From Galerina marginata (taxonomy: Eukaryota; Basidiomycota; Agaricomycetes; Agaricales; Galerinaceae), in NCBI GenBank assembly GCA_023014335.1, contig JAECYW010000041.1, positions 20,072 to 84,071 of the forward strand: a stretch of DNA of 64,000 bases, in the 5' to 3' direction. Shown piece by piece: positions 1-13,600 of this stretch. Numbering within the stretch: position 1 is the stretch's first letter; every line of letters starts with the position of its first letter. Position numbers and translations under genes: made by a program. The notes below the pieces were generated by a model. It was not told the origin of the DNA, ran no database searches, and was given only the letters and a program-made list of their open reading frames with translations.

Positions 1-1
1 G

Positions 2-352
2 ATGCTGCACCACCCTCCTGATACTGTGCGTTTTTGCGTTTCGCCTTTTGACATCGGTGTTATCTCCAGTCTTCAAGTTTCAGCCTTCTCTTCCGCCTTC
101 TCTTCAGTCTTCTCTTCTATATTCTATATATATTGCGAAGCGTTGCTGACTCGGACATTACACCTACCTTTTTCTGCTTCTGCACAGAATAAAGACCCCA
201 TCATGAATCTGCATAGGGTGAAATACCCGAAGAAGAAAGAAAAGGTCGAAGATTCAGATGGGCCGCCGTCACGGATGGGCGAGCCGCGGCTCACTTCGAC
301 GGAGGAGTTGGCGGATCTGTCCCAGAATGATTCGATCGTACCGGAGCGTTGA
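2..352 (+). CDS. possible 3' end of a gene cut by the window edge
   Basis: An open frame runs from the left edge to a TGA at 350-352. Its last 50 codons are charged (KKKEK, then an acidic Ser/Thr-rich tail), while the upstream part is Ser/Phe-rich and reads like intron or UTR. If real, this is the last exon of a gene starting outside the window, perhaps beginning after the AG near 185. I recognise no family, and it may be spurious. Confidence 0.2.
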   Translation: MLHHPPDTVRFCVSPFDIGVISSLQVSAFSSAFSSVFSSIFYIYCEALLTRTLHLPFSASAQNKDPIMNLHRVKYPKKKEKVEDSDGPPSRMGEPRLTSTEELADLSQNDSIVPER

Positions 353-654
353 ACGTTGAGGTTGAGGCTGGAGGAGGTTAGAGGTTAGACTAAGAGACCT
401 CGTCGCAGACGGGTACTAGAAATCACTTGAGCTTATTTTTTTGTTGGGCTATGAACACGTATTTCGGGTATCTAAAAGCAGAAGTGTTATTAGAAGACAA
501 AAATCATTTTGGATTTTGAACGACGTGGATAGTCGTAAATTGAGAGTGTTGCCTGATTTTTCAACTACGTGAATTCCTACTCTCCTGGCCTGGTGGTATC
601 CTCAATAAAATATTAATAACCTTTGAAGTTCTATTTCGTTGACATCAGCAGATT
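353..654. other. intergenic, no gene seen
   Basis: AT-rich sequence without an open frame or recognisable motif. It ends at the 7-bp repeat TACTTTT (655-661) that flanks the inverted-repeat element to the right. Confidence 0.5.
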
Positions 655-661
655 TACTTTT

Positions 662-1215
662 ATGGAACATATAGTGGGTCATAAATCAAACTCTGAAGTC
701 CGAACAAAATGAGCCATTTTTGAGAGTGTAATTTCAGATTTGCTTTTTTTGAACGCGGTTTTTCGTATCAACTTTTTTGAACACGCTTTTTGAGATCAAC
801 TTTTTTTGAACACACTTTTTTTTGAACTACTTTTCTTGAACACAAATTATGAAAGCAGGTTTTTTGCAAATTGCATTTTGAAATTGACTTAATTTAGCCC
901 AGGATGGGGACTTCAAATTTCGAAGTTTTTTGCGCAGCCAATCATTGTCCAGTATTGGCATCTGGGTCGGGCAACGGTCGGAGTGCCTGATACTAGATTA
1001 GATTAGATTCAGTCAAGCACTGGGCAGTCAGGCGGCGTCAATTACTCACTGACAGCCTATCTGCCTTAGTTTGCGGACCGTCACCGTGCCTGCAATGCAC
1101 CGAATCAAGCAGGTGAAGCTCACCGCTGATATACCTACAGAGCGCTAGTGCCGTGCACAAAATACAACAGCTAAGCGACCGTAATGAGCGGCTCTGAGGT
1201 GCGATTCGGGGTTCC
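662..1215 (+). repeat. left terminal inverted repeat with subterminal TTTTTTGAAC motifs
   Basis: Outer 554 bp of the element. Between about 743 and 845 a T-tract followed by GAAC recurs about six times at roughly 20-bp spacing (for example CTTTTTTGAACACGC). Regular subterminal motifs like this are usual transposase-binding sites in eukaryotic TIR elements; that role is inference here. Confidence 0.8.
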
Positions 1216-2397
1216 GACCCGAGCGCCGTCAGTTTCCTCCATTGTTTGCAATGCCCGCCTCGGTATCAGAGCTCTTTTACAGCTGTCTAACTTGTTAACA
1301 GCTTAGCACTCGGTCCCGACTTTGTTCTTAGACTCCCACTTTCCGTTTCATATGTTTTCTAGACCTTCCGAGTCCCAACTCGCTCCTTAGCGCCCGTGCT
1401 TAATGTAGTCAAGACCCAGAACCTGCCATAATTTCAGATGAACTATGCCCACAAGTCCAAATTAAGCGCTGTCATCCCCAGGGCAAGTTTACCTGCAACT
1501 CTGGAATAACGTTAATACATAGTAGATACATACATAATGGCTGTATAGGAGCCTCTAAATATATTCTGTTTACCCTGCATTCCCAACAGGTAGCTGTTCT
1601 GGTACGCACAAGTCAACAGGACTGGGATAGAGCATGAAGTAGGCTGATTTGCTTTGAAACTCGGAAGTGATTTGTCAAGGTTTGGAGATGTATTGAGCCG
1701 TTATGAGCACCCCAGCGCTCTGCGCACTCCAACTACAGATTCTGCCAGGTTCATGTGATAGGCGCCGTACCGCTTCCTTCACATTCCGTACCGGACACAG
1801 CCACTTCAACCGGTGGTCATCTTACCAGAGGCACTTTTGAAAACGCCCCTGCTAAGCCGACGACCGATGTATCCACTATCCCATGCGCCACACTCCATTG
1901 TTCACTTCTATTTCGCATTGTTCGCCTCTTCGAATATTTTCTTCCGCCCCGACTTCACGTCGATTCCATCTCTTGTCGCCCCGACGTCCCTCCTCGAAAT
2001 CCCACTGCAATTTGTTTTACAGAATCATAGTAGCCGTTTCATCTCTACTAGTGTTCCCACTTACTGTTGAGTCCATCATTCTCTTATTTCCTTTTGTCTC
2101 CCTCCTCTCTCTGATTCATTTGATCGCATTTTTAGTTCCTTATTTGACTTTTTATTCTCTGACTTCACCTTTTCTCATCTTGATTAATCATTGCTTACCT
2201 TCAGTGAACCATACTCCCGGATTTACCCACTAAAACTCGTCTGCATAGCTCGCTATATCGCCCTCAGTTCCCCTCGTCATCTGTAACATCCGCCTCGATC
2301 TCAAACTACGTTTATAGCCATTTTCGTCGTCTATGTCTTTGCTCACGCTCCCAACTTCGACCCTCGTAAACTCGTTAAGTATTTTGTTGGACCCTAC

Positions 2398-2960
2398 GAA
2401 CCCCAAATCGCACCTCAGAGCCGCTCATTACGGTCGCTTAGCTGTTGTATAACTTGTATTTTGTGCACGGCACTAGCGCTCTGTAGGTATATCAGCGGTG
2501 AGCTTCACCTGCTTGATTCGGTGCATTGCAGGCACGGTGACGGTCCGCAAACTAAGGCAGATAGGCTGTCAGTGAGTAATTGACGCCGCCTGACTGCCCA
2601 GTGCTTGACTGAATCTAATCTAATCTAGTATCAGGCACTCCGACCGTTGCCCGACCCAGATGCCAATACTGGACAATGATTGGCTGCGCAAAAAACTTCG
2701 AAATTTGAAGTCCCCATCCTGGGCTAAATTAAGTCAATTTCAAAATGCAATTTGCAAAAAACCTGCTTTCATAATTTGTGTTCAAGAAAAGTAGTTCAAA
2801 AAAAAGTGTGTTCAAAAAAAGTTGATCTCAAAAAGCGTGTTCAAAAAAGTTGATACGAAAAACCGCGTTCAAAAAAAGCAAATCTGAAATTACACTCTCA
2901 AAAATGGCCCATTTTGTTCGGACTTCAGAGTTTGATTTATGACCCACTATATGTTCCATA
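2398..2960 (-). repeat. right terminal inverted repeat
   Basis: Reverse complement of 662-1215. It carries the same GAAC-T-tract array (2780-2880) and a 9-bp insertion relative to the left arm. The outer end abuts TACTTTT at 2961-2967. Confidence 0.8.
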
Positions 2961-3251
2961 TACTTTTGACTCATCCTTTTATTTGGAAGGCTTCACTTGG
3001 AGGGTTATGGGCATTGGGAAATTTATAAAGACCTCAGGTCTTCGTCTTCGAATTCTTTGTATCATAATCAGTGGCATAATTTTTAAGAAACATGTAACGA
3101 AGTCTAAGAGCATATGGACGCGTTTATAACCATGCGTCTGAATATATCGAAATCAAAACAGAAACCATTCGTCTACTCATCGCTACGATTATAAGTCCTA
3201 TCTACTTGGACACATATATTTTATAAAGGAGGGACTATAGGCTGTCATACA

Positions 3252-4907
3252 CTACGATCCATCACGCTTCTTCAGCATCTTCGAATTGGCGACCATTTCG
3301 TCGAAATCCGGCACCTCAGACCTCACCTTCTCCAGCATAAAATCAAGGATATTTTGCTGCGACCACAATGGTCGGGGAGCTTGGGCTGGTAAGCCACAAT
3401 CTGCTTTATGTGCACGCCACGCTGCTCTCTGACACTCGGCGGAGCAGTAAACCGTCTACAAGGATGAAAGAAGTGAGTCAGACGCGCCGGGTTAAACGAA
3501 ACCAAGTAGGACTTACTATCTGGCATTTTGCGCACTGGAACATTTTTTCTACATCCCTGTCTTCGACCTTTCCACAACTTGGCAGGTCGCATAGCCTTTT
3601 CAAGGGACCTCCCCATTGTCCGATCTTCGCTTCCATTTCGATCTCAAATTTCGATCGCGGGTCCACTCCTGAATCGATGTACTCGTCGACGGCTTTATTC
3701 CAGTTTGTTTGGTAGGCACCCCGCAACGTACGAGGCGCAGAACTTCGGTTGCATGGCCTTCAGCAACCAAGGAAATTAATTGAAAAAAAGAAAGGCTGGA
3801 AGAAAGGAACACGTACAACGGAAATCGGTATTTTTTCATGGCGTAAGCGAATGCAGGATCGACCTTCTTGCGCCTGACCATCTCCAATCGGAACAAGTCC
3901 AACGTCCCCTGATCTAGCCCTCCGAACGGAATGTTGGGACTATTACTGAGGTCCCTGACGTTCCCGTCGGGACCGATCCTGAACTCCTCGAAGTCGAGCG
4001 CTTGCATTTTTCGTATCATCTTCCGAAAAGCATCTGACTCTTCTGACGCAGTGTCGGTATAAGCTAGGATGCGGCTAGTCTTGACGTCCCAGGCTTCGAA
4101 AACGGGGCTCTTTAGTGCGCAGCATTTCTTGTAAGACTTTTTGGAACCGCATATGCACATATAACTTGACGGGTATTGGATTCGAGCTCCAGGCGCGGCG
4201 TGGCATTCGGCAAGAGTCTTCCCTGACCAACAGGGGCAAACGCGAGGTGGACGTGGCTGACCTGGAGGGAGAGACTTCGTGGATATGAGTTGTGAGTATT
4301 TGTCCCGATCTTCTGGTTTGGTGAAGTATTTTTGGTGAGAAAGTGTCGGTTTAGCGCCGTGCTCCAAGAGCAAGGATATGGTGCTCCAGCTCTCAGCCTG
4401 GCAGGCAAGCTGGAGGAGAGAAGAGCCGTTGTGGGTTGCGTTGACGTCTGCATGTTGCTCGATTAGTAAAGGAATTACGCGATTTAGTCGAGCCAATTTT
4501 TTTGTAGTGTCGTCTGAAGGGGTTTTCTTGCGTAGACTCGCCGCTTCTCCCAGAGCCATCCCGATAGGCGTCTTCCCATTTTCGCCTTGAAGGTTGGGAG
4601 AGTACCCAGCGTAAAGATACTCGTGCACTAGGAGGATGTCCGCCTTTATTGCAGCGGCGTGTAGTATAGAATGCCGCTCGTATGCCATCTCGGGCAGAAG
4701 GAAATTAGCCAAGAGCACTTTGGTGAGTCCTTTTTCTCCGACCCTAGGATCGCAGAGAATAGATCGAACCTTCAGGGCATACTGTGAAAAAGCAAGTTCG
4801 GTGCTGAGACCAGGATTCGCCTTGATTTCTGTAACAACAGAGGGCGGAACGAGGATGTGAGACGTCGATGCAGAGACTTGGCCAGAACTAGATGTGGCGG
4901 ACGTCAT
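3252..4907 (-). CDS. ankyrin repeat / MYND zinc-finger protein
   Basis: Three exons on the minus strand. The ATG at 4907 opens a long first exon to about 3817. A second exon follows after an acceptor near 3770 or 3755 (both keep frame). The last exon starts after TTGTAG near 3465 and ends at TAG 3252-3254. Residues ~80-200 hold ankyrin-like repeats (ILHAAAIKADILLVHEYLYA; LLEHGAKP). Around residue 225 a Cys cluster, CICGSKKSYKKCC, resembles a SEC-C metal-binding motif. Splicing joins CDLPSCGK and FQCAKCQ to VYCSAECQRAAWRAHKADC, giving a complete C-terminal MYND finger. Such proteins are common and mostly uncharacterised in Agaricomycetes; a protein-interaction role is likely. The exact second-intron acceptor is uncertain. 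Confidence 0.85.
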
Positions 4908-5469
4908 GTCGACAAGAGCAGAAGTTTTGGTGCGAGATTGGTTGAATGAATCAGTGATCTAGACAGCTCAAGAGAAGTCAACTTATATCCTGGTCGTTGC
5001 TGGCCCGAGCTCCGTTCGTCGCCACAGACTGTTGTATTCGGTGAAAGGACAAAAACAATACGGTCGGCAGAAATTTCGCACGCAGAACCGCCATTGTCCA
5101 GTCAGGACCTAAAATTAGAAACGTCCCTTCCTCCCCACGATCCCTTTGTGCGGGCGTCATCGCGTCAAAGTCCATCTTTGACTGATAATAGGAAACCGTT
5201 GTTTTGACGTTGTAGCCAGACACCTTCATAAAGATCAATACCACTTGTGAGCACACGTTCATTCTGGCGGCAAAGCTGCCCGCCGGTATTAGAGGACAAC
5301 ACGTAATTGTACATGTTGGATACAATACATTGACAAGAGATGCGGACAGTTGGATACATAGGTTCGGCTAGAGGAAATAAATACCACTCATCGGATAGTG
5401 CCATTGATCTAGTCTAAGAGCCGGGGCTGTTGGAATAAAACAGTTGTCAGAGGTTGAGGAGACTAAAAA
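4908..5469. other. intergenic between the MYND and peroxidase genes
   Basis: The minus strand carries overlapping open frames (about 4978-5404) without motifs or credible exons. This stretch most likely holds the peroxidase 3' UTR and the upstream region of the MYND gene. Confidence 0.4.
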
Positions 5470-7214
<1,745 letters not shown>

Positions 7215-8659
7215 TGTCATTCGACTAGGGAGCTGATCGAAATGCTTTTGAGAAGGAATACTTGGACTTGGGTATCCTGAAGACCTGAGGACATAGACGG
7301 ATAGATTTTATATTGATTTCTAAACCCATATCCAGATCCTTTCATGACGCTCAACCCAAAGACCAGGAATCGCGATAGCACAGCCCAGCAAATATTATCA
7401 ACCCAAGAAAATGGTAGGCACCAAGCGTGCGACGCAATACAACAGACTGTTAGGTTTGCAAATGAATATCAAACCCACAAAAACCCAGTCGGCGATGAAG
7501 GCTGGGAGATGCTGGAACACGTAATTTTGATCTGATATAGGTAGCTTGGATGCGTGAGACAGAACAGAAAACCCAATTAACGGGTCTGCATGTGCACACT
7601 CTGAGAGCGCCCGCCTTCGCTGTCCCTACCCGGACATCTGTTGCTGATCAAGAGCACGAGGGGGAGATAAAGCCGTGGATGCGTCGAAAGACGATACACA
7701 CCGGCCGGGAAGGCGTCGAAGAACCCGCAGGGAGGGAGTTTCCTGTTCCATAAAACGGTGACGAAAGTGGTGCGTGGTTTGCAGGGAAGAGTTACCATTA
7801 TCTCTGTGGCGGTGGGAGAGGATCAGTCAATACTCTGACGAGAGAACCGGTTTGGCATTCGATAGCACATATCAGGTACGGGGTGAGCTCTAATTGGGTT
7901 TGAATGGGCTTGTATTGATGGGATTTCCACGTCTCGGACTCTGGTTTTGATTAAGCCCGTCGCGAGGTCGTGTGGTGGTGACGGGGAAGAAGTGAGATGA
8001 TGTATTGGATTATAAATAAATGGGTTTAATGTCGAGATAAACGCATGAACGTGTCTTTCTGACCGTAGAAAACGGGGTTCGTTGTGGGGGAGGGTGGTCC
8101 TTCTCCATCCCACAGCCAAAGCACAGAGTTTTAATGGGATTAGAGCGTCGAGTTGGTTATCAGTTAGCGGGATACGCTAACAATTTGCATGGGATATGCA
8201 CGCTGTCCTGGAATGTTATTTACTAGTCCTTTACTCGGGAAAGAATTACGTGGGATGATGCCGGGCAGGGTACTGTCCATGAGTCGGGATGGAACTGATA
8301 GTAGACACTTGGAACTGATAATAGACACTTTGGCGCATCAAGCCCCAAGCCTTCACAAATAGAATGCAGATGCATTTCTGAGCAGAGAACCCCCAAGTCA
8401 ACAAGATAGTCGCCAGGTGAGAAGTCGACGAGATCGACGTGAAAGATGGCTGCGTGCGAGAACATAATTAGAGGGAAAAGCTGGGAAGACCCAAAGGTGA
8501 GGCTGCGAGTCTCTGTTACAAGTTCGAAAGCCAGATGGATGTTGAAAGGTCATGTTTTAACACAAATACACCCATGTATTTGCAGATTGGTTGGGACGGA
8601 GGACCATGTTACACCACTAGAAAGACCAGTCGCAATGTTGGAGGGCAAAATGACGACTA

Positions 8660-9010
8660 GAGCGAGCGTCCTGGCGGGTTTGATAGGCCATAGTAAGTTA
8701 ACAAGCACCAAGGTCAAAAGACTCACTGAAGTCCAGGGAGTGCAAAGGGGATCGAATTCTGGTCACTGCCAGCTATCAGCGTTTAAAAGGCTGAAAAAGT
8801 CACCACGCTTGCGCACCCGCAGTAAGCGCCTTGCGGATAAAGCGCGAATTGTGAGAAGAATTGGCAGGCCCGCAGCACTTGATACAGTTCTCGATCTCCG
8901 TTCGACGCAAGAGCGTGATATCTGGGGGTTTGACCGGGTAAATGGCTGCTTGGAGACAAAAAGGGTGACCCAGGGTGGGTGCCTTGGATTGTTGAATCAT
9001 GAATGGCTAC
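8660..9010. repeat. dispersed decayed repeat, copy 1
   Basis: Shares interrupted similarity in the same orientation with 12905-13200: both contain CGTCCTGG, GGTTTGATA, CACTGAAGTCCA or CGCTGAAGTCCA, GGGGATCGAATT, ATCAGCGTTT and GATATCTGG in the same order. On the minus strand both encode a short PFCLQA motif, so an old decayed coding copy is possible. Confidence 0.5.
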
Positions 9011-9756
9011 AAGCCTTGATTGCGCTGCATAGAGTCACCCATGTGGTCTGCGATTGTTCAATATGCGAGCAAGGGTGCTAGCCAAATCATTGCAAAAATT
9101 GTATGAGCAGCCGTACTACAACAAAATATCAACTGTAAAGGGGTCAGTAAGTAAGTAAAGAAGTGAGAAAAGCGATGAAAACCTCTGCATACCGCGCTGG
9201 TGACTTCCCATTTTCGTCACCTATGTACCGCCCACTACGTTACAGTAACAATAAGCCATCAAGGTCAAACAAGTACAACTCACCAAGAGGTCACCATGTA
9301 CGATGTTCTGGGCCTGCGCAAATGAGATTGTTGGCGATGGTCGGCCAATATCGCTGGTTATGAGTCCCACGACGCGCAGGCAAGGACATCACTGAGGCTG
9401 TAGAACTACTGCAGGGTTCATAGTACGTAGCTCGCCGTTGTGTTAGAGGAGGTAAAAAGCAAATGACAGCGTTGTTGGGGCATGTCGGGAGCAATCCCCG
9501 ACGATGATGACCAAGCTGTCTGAATCCGGACCTCCCAAAATAGAATCGGGACGTCGGCCGGCGCTTGGCGAAATGATCGCAGTGAGAGCGTTCAACGAAT
9601 ACGAATCCATTGGAAAGGGAATTATCGCCAAAGACCCAACAAAAACCCGGATGTGAATAATATGTGATAGCGCTTCGTAAGATATTCCATAGTACATGTC
9701 TTTGACGAAATTTGTGCCCGGGTCCTCAGCAGCAACGAGCTCGAAATACGTGCCCC

Positions 9757-9851
9757 GAAGATAAATCCTTGGGTAAATCATACCCAAAATGAAACTACTG
9801 AAGATAAATCCTTGGGTAAATCATACCCAAAATGAAACTACTGAAGATAAA
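9757..9851. repeat. 43-bp tandem repeat, two full units
   Basis: The unit beginning GAAGATAAATCCTTGGGTAA occurs exactly at 9757-9799 and 9800-9842, followed by a 9-nt third start. It lies about 250 bp upstream of the F-box gene. Confidence 0.9.
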
Positions 9852-10097
9852 CGGAGTAGTCATTGAGCTGGAGAGGGCCGAAGTTTGGTTATTAGAACCT
9901 CACAAAACGCCAGATAGGAGACATAAGATATCTGAGACTTTTAGTTGACTTTCAACCTCTCCACAGTCCACTCTCCTTAGACTATCCTTCATTGCGAAAT
10001 AATATTCTCCTAATATTCTCCTATTTGTATATAGAAGCAGCAACCAAGTTTCCAGTTTCACAAATTCCACCTCACGAATATCCTCCACTCGTTTCAA

Positions 10098-11912
10098 ATG
10101 ACTTCCTTCCTCGCGCAACTCCCTGCTCTATCCACGTCTGCTGGCCAGACCGCTCACTCGCCGATTTCTACCCTCCATTTCGACCTTCTCTGGGTCATCT
10201 TTATGATGAATACCGAGCTGGAGGGTCAGTACAATGGTTTCGAAACACGTTATGGTCCCGAGACCATCCACCCATTAATAACCGCGCGCTGGACCTCACA
10301 GGTCTGTTCAAAATGGCGTTCGATTGCCGTTGAATCACCGACACTGTGGTCTAGCATCCTAGAACTCGGACTTCTCGCCCAACGAGCAGATAATTGGAGA
10401 AACGAAGTAATCAGACGAACAGGGCAAGCGGGTCTTTGTCTCACTGGTTGGGTTGACTGGAACAACCCCATATCTGTCTCCTTCTTCAACTTTTTGGTGC
10501 TCGAGCATTGGGATCGAATTCAAAAGCTAGACGTCGAGTTTCGAAATCGTGAAACCCTGCCTGTCTACCTCAAGTCAGCGCTGAGCCGCCCTGCACAAAA
10601 CCTGAGCCACATCCGTCTCTGGTTCTGGTCCACAGACAAAGCTACTTGTGGTTTATCCAGCCAGATCTTCCCGAGCGTGCAACATGGTTTCCTCTTCCAT
10701 TGGACACCTCAACTCCGCTCAGTCACGATGTCTTGCATTACGTCGACCACCGATCTCTTCTCTGCCCTCCTGCATATGCCAATGCTCGAATCTTTGGAAA
10801 TAAAATCAATGCTTTCTCCACGCTCCGAGCCAGGTCTGAGCCGGTGGACGGAAGTGGCCCTTCCGCGACTCAGTCTTCTAGTTCTCCAAGGTTCTTTTGA
10901 CATCTGTTTGGATATTCTTGAACGGGTTGTTCCATCTCGTCATTGTGTCTTGCGCTTGGTGGTAATCGACACACGTCCGGAGAACATGACAACCGACGAG
11001 GACCGTATCGCGAAATACCAAAAAATTCTCCAGCAGTATTCAACATCGTATTTCTCCTCTAGAAGGATTTCCGCCTTGCACATATCTCTTGCAGATTACT
11101 ACATTTCGATTGGCGCACACTTGATACACCTTCGCCATACGTTCTCACTCGAAGCCAGACTCAAGACCATTTACAAAATGCCATCGAGTGTTTACCCCAC
11201 CTTCCTCTATTCTCTTTCGCCTTTACAGCTTTCGTCACTTAAGACCCTTCGTCTCCGATTCTTCAGCCAAACGTCGCACCTCTTCTTACGTCGGGAATTT
11301 ATAGACCTCGCTTCATCATGCAGAAACATCGAGATACTTCAAATAGACGGACCCGCCGCTGGCCTTCTCTGTTCAATTATCACCGAACAGCCCACGCTCT
11401 TTCCTCTACTTTATACACTGCGCATAGAGCCAGCCGATCTTCCTGTCTTGGCCACGGTGGAGTATGCCGCCTATGTCTTATCCTTTCTCGAGTTACGACA
11501 AAAAGCCGACAAGCCATTGAAACTTCTGGACCTCGTACATTTACCCAACCAAGATACCATTGAGTATTGGGACGCCTTCATGGAGGTGAACGTGCGAAAC
11601 CAAAAGGTCGGATGTCTGGCGGGCAAGGCTGATGATACTGGTTGCGATATCATTTGTTTCAGCTGTGCAATCGCACAAATTGGTGAAAATCGAGGAGATT
11701 TCTGCGCGGCAGTTGGTAAGTTTCCCAATAATTTATATCATTAAGATATTTTTTTGACGATGACCAAAACAGATGCGTTCATAATATTGAACACGTCGAC
11801 GGAACTACAGTCAACTGAATTTCCCGCCTCCTCTCGAGTTTGCAAGTCCAGAAAGCCGGTCCTGGAAAAATTACATTCTTCATGGAAGAAATTCACTTCC
11901 AGAAGTAAATGA
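10098..11912 (+). CDS. F-box-like / leucine-rich protein
   Basis: A two-exon gene. Exon 1 runs from the ATG at 10098 to 11715. The intron is 11716-11772 (GTAAGT...ACAG). Exon 2 ends at TGA 11910-11912 and adds a basic tail ending in KKFTSRSK. The N-terminus has the degenerate F-box pattern of agaricomycete proteins: PISTLHFDLLWVI, then VCSKWRSIAVESPTLWSSI. The rest is a series of Leu-rich segments (for example LSSLKTLRLRFF) that probably form an LRR-like substrate-binding surface. The expected role is substrate recognition in an SCF ubiquitin ligase, by family analogy. These proteins are highly expanded in mushroom genomes and fast-evolving. No neighbour suggests a specific target. Confidence 0.85.
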
Positions 11913-12904
11913 ATACAGTCTAGATTGTAGATACTTCTTAGCAGCTGGTTACCTGCACTAGTATTCTGAAATTTTGACCTTGAGATGAATTCCTGAAGGG
12001 CTGAATTACCTGGGCCATGGTTTCCACTTAAATCCTGCAATTTTGAGATGGAAACACGAAGGTCAGAGCGTTTAGAACTTCCTTAATCCTCGGTTGGAAA
12101 TGGAGAGAGTCAATAGGAACTTGTATATTCAACTGGGGATTGACTCCACCGCGGTACCGCCTTTCCTTGTAGTAAATTTCCTCACAGCTTACTGGGATTC
12201 TCTACACATGGCTGGTCTAAATACACATCATATTTTCAAATGTTTCCTCCAGTCGTTTATCTACTAAACAACTTGGGCCCGGTTCAAATGCAAAAACCCA
12301 TACCCGTGACAGGGGTTAGCGGGTTAGGCGCTGAGTCAGAACTCGGCGCTTAATTAGCGCCAACACGAGGGCAGGCTGTAAATTCTTTAATTTAGCATGC
12401 AATATTGGGTAAATTTGAGGGTATTGTAACCCTGTAAATGCGTAGACATTAACAGGGGAGTTATTTTGTGCCTAGCTTATAAGAATTAAGTGTTTCACTC
12501 GGTGATTTCGTTGGCGGGGGCATTTTTCGTAATGCTTCCGGTAAGACAAGGTCATGTGTAAAGGCGGGCTAGAGCTAGATAGATTAGGAAATAGGTGAAC
12601 ATAGTTTAAACATGATAAATAAACATATTTAGGACTCTATTATTTTGATTTAGGTGAATAAAATTAAATCAAGTACAAGTACTATCTAGTTTGTAGAGTA
12701 CAAGTATTACCAGTGACCCTACCGACATGGATTTTTGTACCAGCCGAACCCGCATGAACCCTGACCCATACCCGCAAAAAAAAACCGTACTCTTGAAAGC
12801 GGGTGTTGGTTTTCTGAGGTAAAGCTACGGGTAGCCCTGGGGTTACTCGCGCCAACCCCAAGACAAAAGCCTCTAGGGCCTGCGAGAAGGATAACGACTT
12901 GAGC
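11913..12904. other. intergenic, possible old transposon debris
   Basis: No open gene. Two stretches rich in ACCCATACCCG (12286-12310 and 12765-12790) resemble fragments of small dispersed elements, but I found no paired inverted ends or target duplication. Confidence 0.35.
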
Positions 12905-13200
12905 AAAGCCGTCCGTCCTGGCCGGTTTGATAAGCCACAGTAAGTAGACAAGAATCAGACAACTCGCTGAAGTCCAACGGAGGCAGAGGGGATCGAATTG
13001 ATATTCTGGTTACTGCTATCAATCAGCGTTTGAAGCATCAACAACGCGATATCTGGCAGTTTGTCAATGATGGATGACTGAGGGAAAGCTGAGGATTGTG
13101 TACTCGAGTACGCAGGTTTAGCCTGGAGGCAAAAGGGCTTGTGCAGAGCACCATCTTGAAGACATGAGATATTTAGGTGCCATAGAGTCAAAGTGGAGGT
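12905..13200. repeat. dispersed decayed repeat, copy 2
   Basis: Partner of 8660-9010. The minus strand keeps a 136-codon frame (13365-12955) with no recognised domain. It sits just upstream of the TRK gene. Confidence 0.5.
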
Positions 13201-13600
13201 TTTACCGGCGCAATTTCTTCGGCGGCAACGCAACGGCATCTTGGACTCGGAGTTTGTGGTAATTTCATCTGTTTTGAGGGTCAATTGATGATGATCTTCT
13301 TTCGCATATGGGTAGACTACGTCGAAGATTGCCTCGATAATAATGGGTCTTACTAATGCTGCCACTGCGCGGAAACCGGCTTTCGTTGGAAAAAAAATAG
13401 CTGTCGCAACTTCGAGGAAGGGTGTTTGGTTGATCCGCGCTTAATTAATTAATTTCCACCACCCCGTGACCAGCGCGTGGCTTGACCGAAATCACCGTGT
13501 CGACGCCAAAACAAGCTGTTTGACACCGTCCACGACGACGCCACGATGCACCACTAGCTCCCCTAAGTATCCTCGGCGACGCCCAATACTCGACTTGACC

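Larger units (their letters stand above)
662..2960. mobile_element. 2.3-kb non-autonomous DNA element with ~555-bp terminal inverted repeats
   Basis: The sequence from 662 to about 1215 is repeated in inverted orientation at about 2398-2960. The match is nearly perfect by eye; the clearest difference is a 9-bp indel near 1165/2450. The ends read ATGGAACATATAGTGGGTC inward, and the direct repeat TACTTTT lies just outside each end (655-661 and 2961-2967), as expected of a target-site duplication. The 1.2-kb centre has no credible transposase; its open frames are short and C/T-rich. This fits a long-TIR element mobilised in trans. Superfamily is not assigned: the duplication is 7 bp, or 8 bp with one mismatch. 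Confidence 0.8.
7221..10097. other. gene-poor region with repeats
   Basis: No convincing gene. The longest frame (8446-9081, +, 211 codons) shows no motif and overlaps a decayed repeat (8660-9010). A minus-strand frame at 9443-9787 has no recognisable domain. A 43-bp tandem duplication lies at 9757-9851. Confidence 0.4.

Noticed and set aside
1755..2233. Overlapping frames in the centre of the long-TIR element as a transposase
   Set aside because: All are under 120 codons, C/T-biased, and show no catalytic motif.
8446..9081. 211-codon plus-strand frame
   Set aside because: No domain, odd composition, overlaps a decayed repeat, and no splice or promoter logic; likely chance.
9757..9851. CRISPR-like array
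   Set aside because: A contiguous tandem duplication without spacers, in a eukaryote.
12286..12790. Transposon bounded by ACCCATACCCG motifs
   Set aside because: The two motifs are in the same orientation and no target duplication or inverted ends were found.
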